DNA from: Microbacterium suwonense
GTDB lineage: Bacteria; Actinomycetota; Actinomycetes; Actinomycetales; Microbacteriaceae
Length of the DNA stretch: 64,000 bases
Assembly (NCBI RefSeq): GCF_030296555.1
Contig: NZ_AP027728.1
Span: 2,294,001 to 2,358,000 of the forward strand
Reading direction: 5' to 3'
The notes under the pieces were generated by a model, which was not told where the DNA came from, searched no databases, and saw only the letters and a list, made by a program, of their open reading frames with translations. The stretch's first letter is position 1. The number at the start of each line of letters is the position of its first letter. This document shows positions 62,799-64,000 of this stretch, one piece after another. A program made the position numbers and the translations under genes.

Positions 62799-63575
62799 TC
62801 AGTCGGCGATGCGCACCTCGTAGCCGGCATCCGTGAGGGCGTCGCGCGCGGATGCCGTGACCGCGGCATCCGTGAGCACCACCGGGAACAGCTCCGCACC
62901 ACCGACCTGCGCGAACGCCGCCTGCCCGATCTTCGACGCGTCGGCGACGATCACCGCCCGGGCGGCACGCTCGGCCATCATGCGGTTCACCGCCGACTCG
63001 GACTCGTCATGCGTGGTCGCGCCGTCGGCCGCCGACAGCCCGTTGACGCCGATGAAGGCGATGTCCAGACGGATGCCGGCGAGCAGCTGCTCCACGAACG
63101 GGCCGACCAGCTCGAAACTGCGCGCGTGGATCACTCCCCCGGTGACGACCACCTTGAACTCCGGTCGCATCGCGAGCTGAGCGGCGATGTTCACCGCGTT
63201 CGTCACCACGGTCAGCCCGTCAGCGGCAAGATCATCGCGGGCCGCCAGCGCTGCGGCGATCGCCGTCGTGGTGGTGCCGCCCGACAGCCCGACCACATCG
63301 CCCGGTGAGACGAGCCCTGCCGCAGCGACGGCGATGCGCTCCTTCGCCCCGGTGCCGAGATGGCTCTTGTACCGGATCGGCAGATCGTAGGCGACGGACT
63401 GCGCGACCGCACCACCGTGCGTGCGCGTGAGCAGCCGCCGCTCGGCGAGGCTGTCGAGGTCGCGGCGGGTGGTGGCGGCGGATGCCCCGAAGCGTTCCGC
63501 GAGCTGGTCGATGGACACCTCGCCCTGCTCCGCGAGCAGTTCGAGGATCGCGTTGAGACGGGCGGCGCGGTTCAC
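62799..63575 (-). CDS. DeoR-family transcriptional regulator
   Basis: 258 aa. N-terminal DeoR HTH (LNAILELLAEQGEVSIDQLA, ERFGASAATTRRDLDSLAER) and sugar-phosphate-binding DeoRC domain (AGLVSPGDVVGLSGGTTTTA, LTVVTNAVNIAAQLAMRPEF, DIAFIGVNGLSAADGATTHD). It probably senses a sugar phosphate. It lies just downstream of the aldolase gene on the same strand, suggesting control of a sugar catabolic operon that extends beyond the window. Confidence 0.94.
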   Translation of the reverse strand: MNRAARLNAILELLAEQGEVSIDQLAERFGASAATTRRDLDSLAERRLLTRTHGGAVAQSVAYDLPIRYKSHLGTGAKERIAVAAAGLVSPGDVVGLSGGTTTTAIAAALAARDDLAADGLTVVTNAVNIAAQLAMRPEFKVVVTGGVIHARSFELVGPFVEQLLAGIRLDIAFIGVNGLSAADGATTHDESESAVNRMMAERAARAVIVADASKIGQAAFAQVGGAELFPVVLTDAAVTASARDALTDAGYEVRIAD

Positions 63576-63693
63576 AGCATCTCCTTGTCCTTGTTGCCTC
63601 GCTCCCGTCGCACCTTCTGCCGCTCAGCGCACCGGGAAAGCGACCGAAAGTGCGACGGGAAGGAAGTGCGGCGGGCGGGGTGGCGGGGCATCG

Positions 63694-64000
63694 TCAGGCT
63701 CGGGTGGATACGAGGGCGAAGAGGCGCAGCATCCGTGCCGCCTCGGTGGCGACCGCCTCGCGGCCGGGCGCGACGTACTTTCGCGAGTCGACGAGCTTCT
63801 CGTCGTCGGCGAGCGTCTCGCGGATCGCGCGGGTGAAGAAGCCGTTCAGGTGCGTGGAGACGTTGATCTTGGTCATCCCCGCACGCACGGCCTGGACGAT
63901 CGTGTCGTCGGCGACGCCCGAGGATCCGTGCAGCACGAGCGGCACATTGCCGCCATTGCGACCCACTCCGCGCAGGGCGTCGCGCAGGCGGCCGATCAGC
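63694..64000 (-). CDS. Class II fructose/tagatose-bisphosphate aldolase, C-terminal part
   Basis: The frame stays open to the window edge, so the start is outside. The visible ~100 residues include PLVLHGSSGVADDTIVQAVR and GMTKINVSTHLNGFFTRAIR, matching the metal-ligand His and phosphate-binding NVST block of GatY/KbaY/FbaA-type zinc aldolases. The closeness of a DeoR regulator favours a tagatose- or related sugar-phosphate pathway over glycolysis, but the substrate cannot be fixed from this part. Confidence 0.88.
   Translation of the reverse strand, partial: LIGRLRDALRGVGRNGGNVPLVLHGSSGVADDTIVQAVRAGMTKINVSTHLNGFFTRAIRETLADDEKLVDSRKYVAPGREAVATEAARMLRLFALVSTRA

Overview
The window is high-GC actinobacterial chromosome. 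Codon use, many start sites that look leaderless or have purine-rich ribosome binding sites, a DUF222/HNH protein, and constant recurrence of GGATGC/GCATCC all point to Microbacteriaceae, most likely a Microbacterium-type organism (inference; no rRNA or tRNA gene is present to confirm it).

Layout. 1-9.4 kb: housekeeping. An AarF/UbiB kinase-like gene with its PadR regulator, an IclR regulator divergent from malate synthase G (glcB), and a pantothenate operon in which a DUF2520 dehydrogenase-like gene precedes panC, panD and panB. 9.4-12.5 kb: VOC protein/MarR pair with twin operators, an NAD-dependent epimerase and a Pro-rich membrane protein. 12.6-21.3 kb: accessory island. A tightly overlapping three-gene module (DUF6361 protein, two-HKD phospholipase-D-like nuclease, SF2 helicase) resembles an ATP-dependent restriction or phage-defence system. 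It is followed by a chimeric IS3-type transposase that is itself interrupted by an intact ISL3-family element with an exact 8-bp target duplication. 21.8-25.7 kb: a peptide-rich locus with a secreted hydrophobic protein, an overlapping small membrane protein, two peptides of 43 and 35 aa, and a NarL-type two-component system. Three copies of a palindrome close to TAGCCCTAGGGCTA lie in front of its transcription units.

25.8-32.9 kb: dienelactone hydrolase, SDR/XRE pair, HNH protein, lipoproteins and small membrane proteins. 32.9-35.9 kb: a large SdrD-B-type surface protein with no N-terminus abuts an orphan cas2e that has lost cas1, which looks like a deletion scar. 36-51 kb: purL, gnd, a GDSL esterase, a DksA-like zinc protein, an MMPL/two-component/MFS operon, a Gfo/Idh/MocA oxidoreductase and a lipase maturation factor. 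51-54.3 kb: a glycine betaine/proline-type ABC transporter. 54.7-64 kb: methyltransferase, TetR-ABC exporter, ArsR/MFS pair with a three-box operator, FAD amino-acid oxidoreductase/Lrp pair, DeoR regulator and the end of a class II aldolase.

Two cautions. At least ten genes or gene segments carry a single-base deletion, nearly all in runs of 4-6 identical bases and including the normally essential purL, so most are probably sequencing errors. Several short relics (VapC, HepT, DUF2075/GIY-YIG, amidohydrolase, cas1 tail) show that defence and toxin-antitoxin genes have repeatedly come and gone here.
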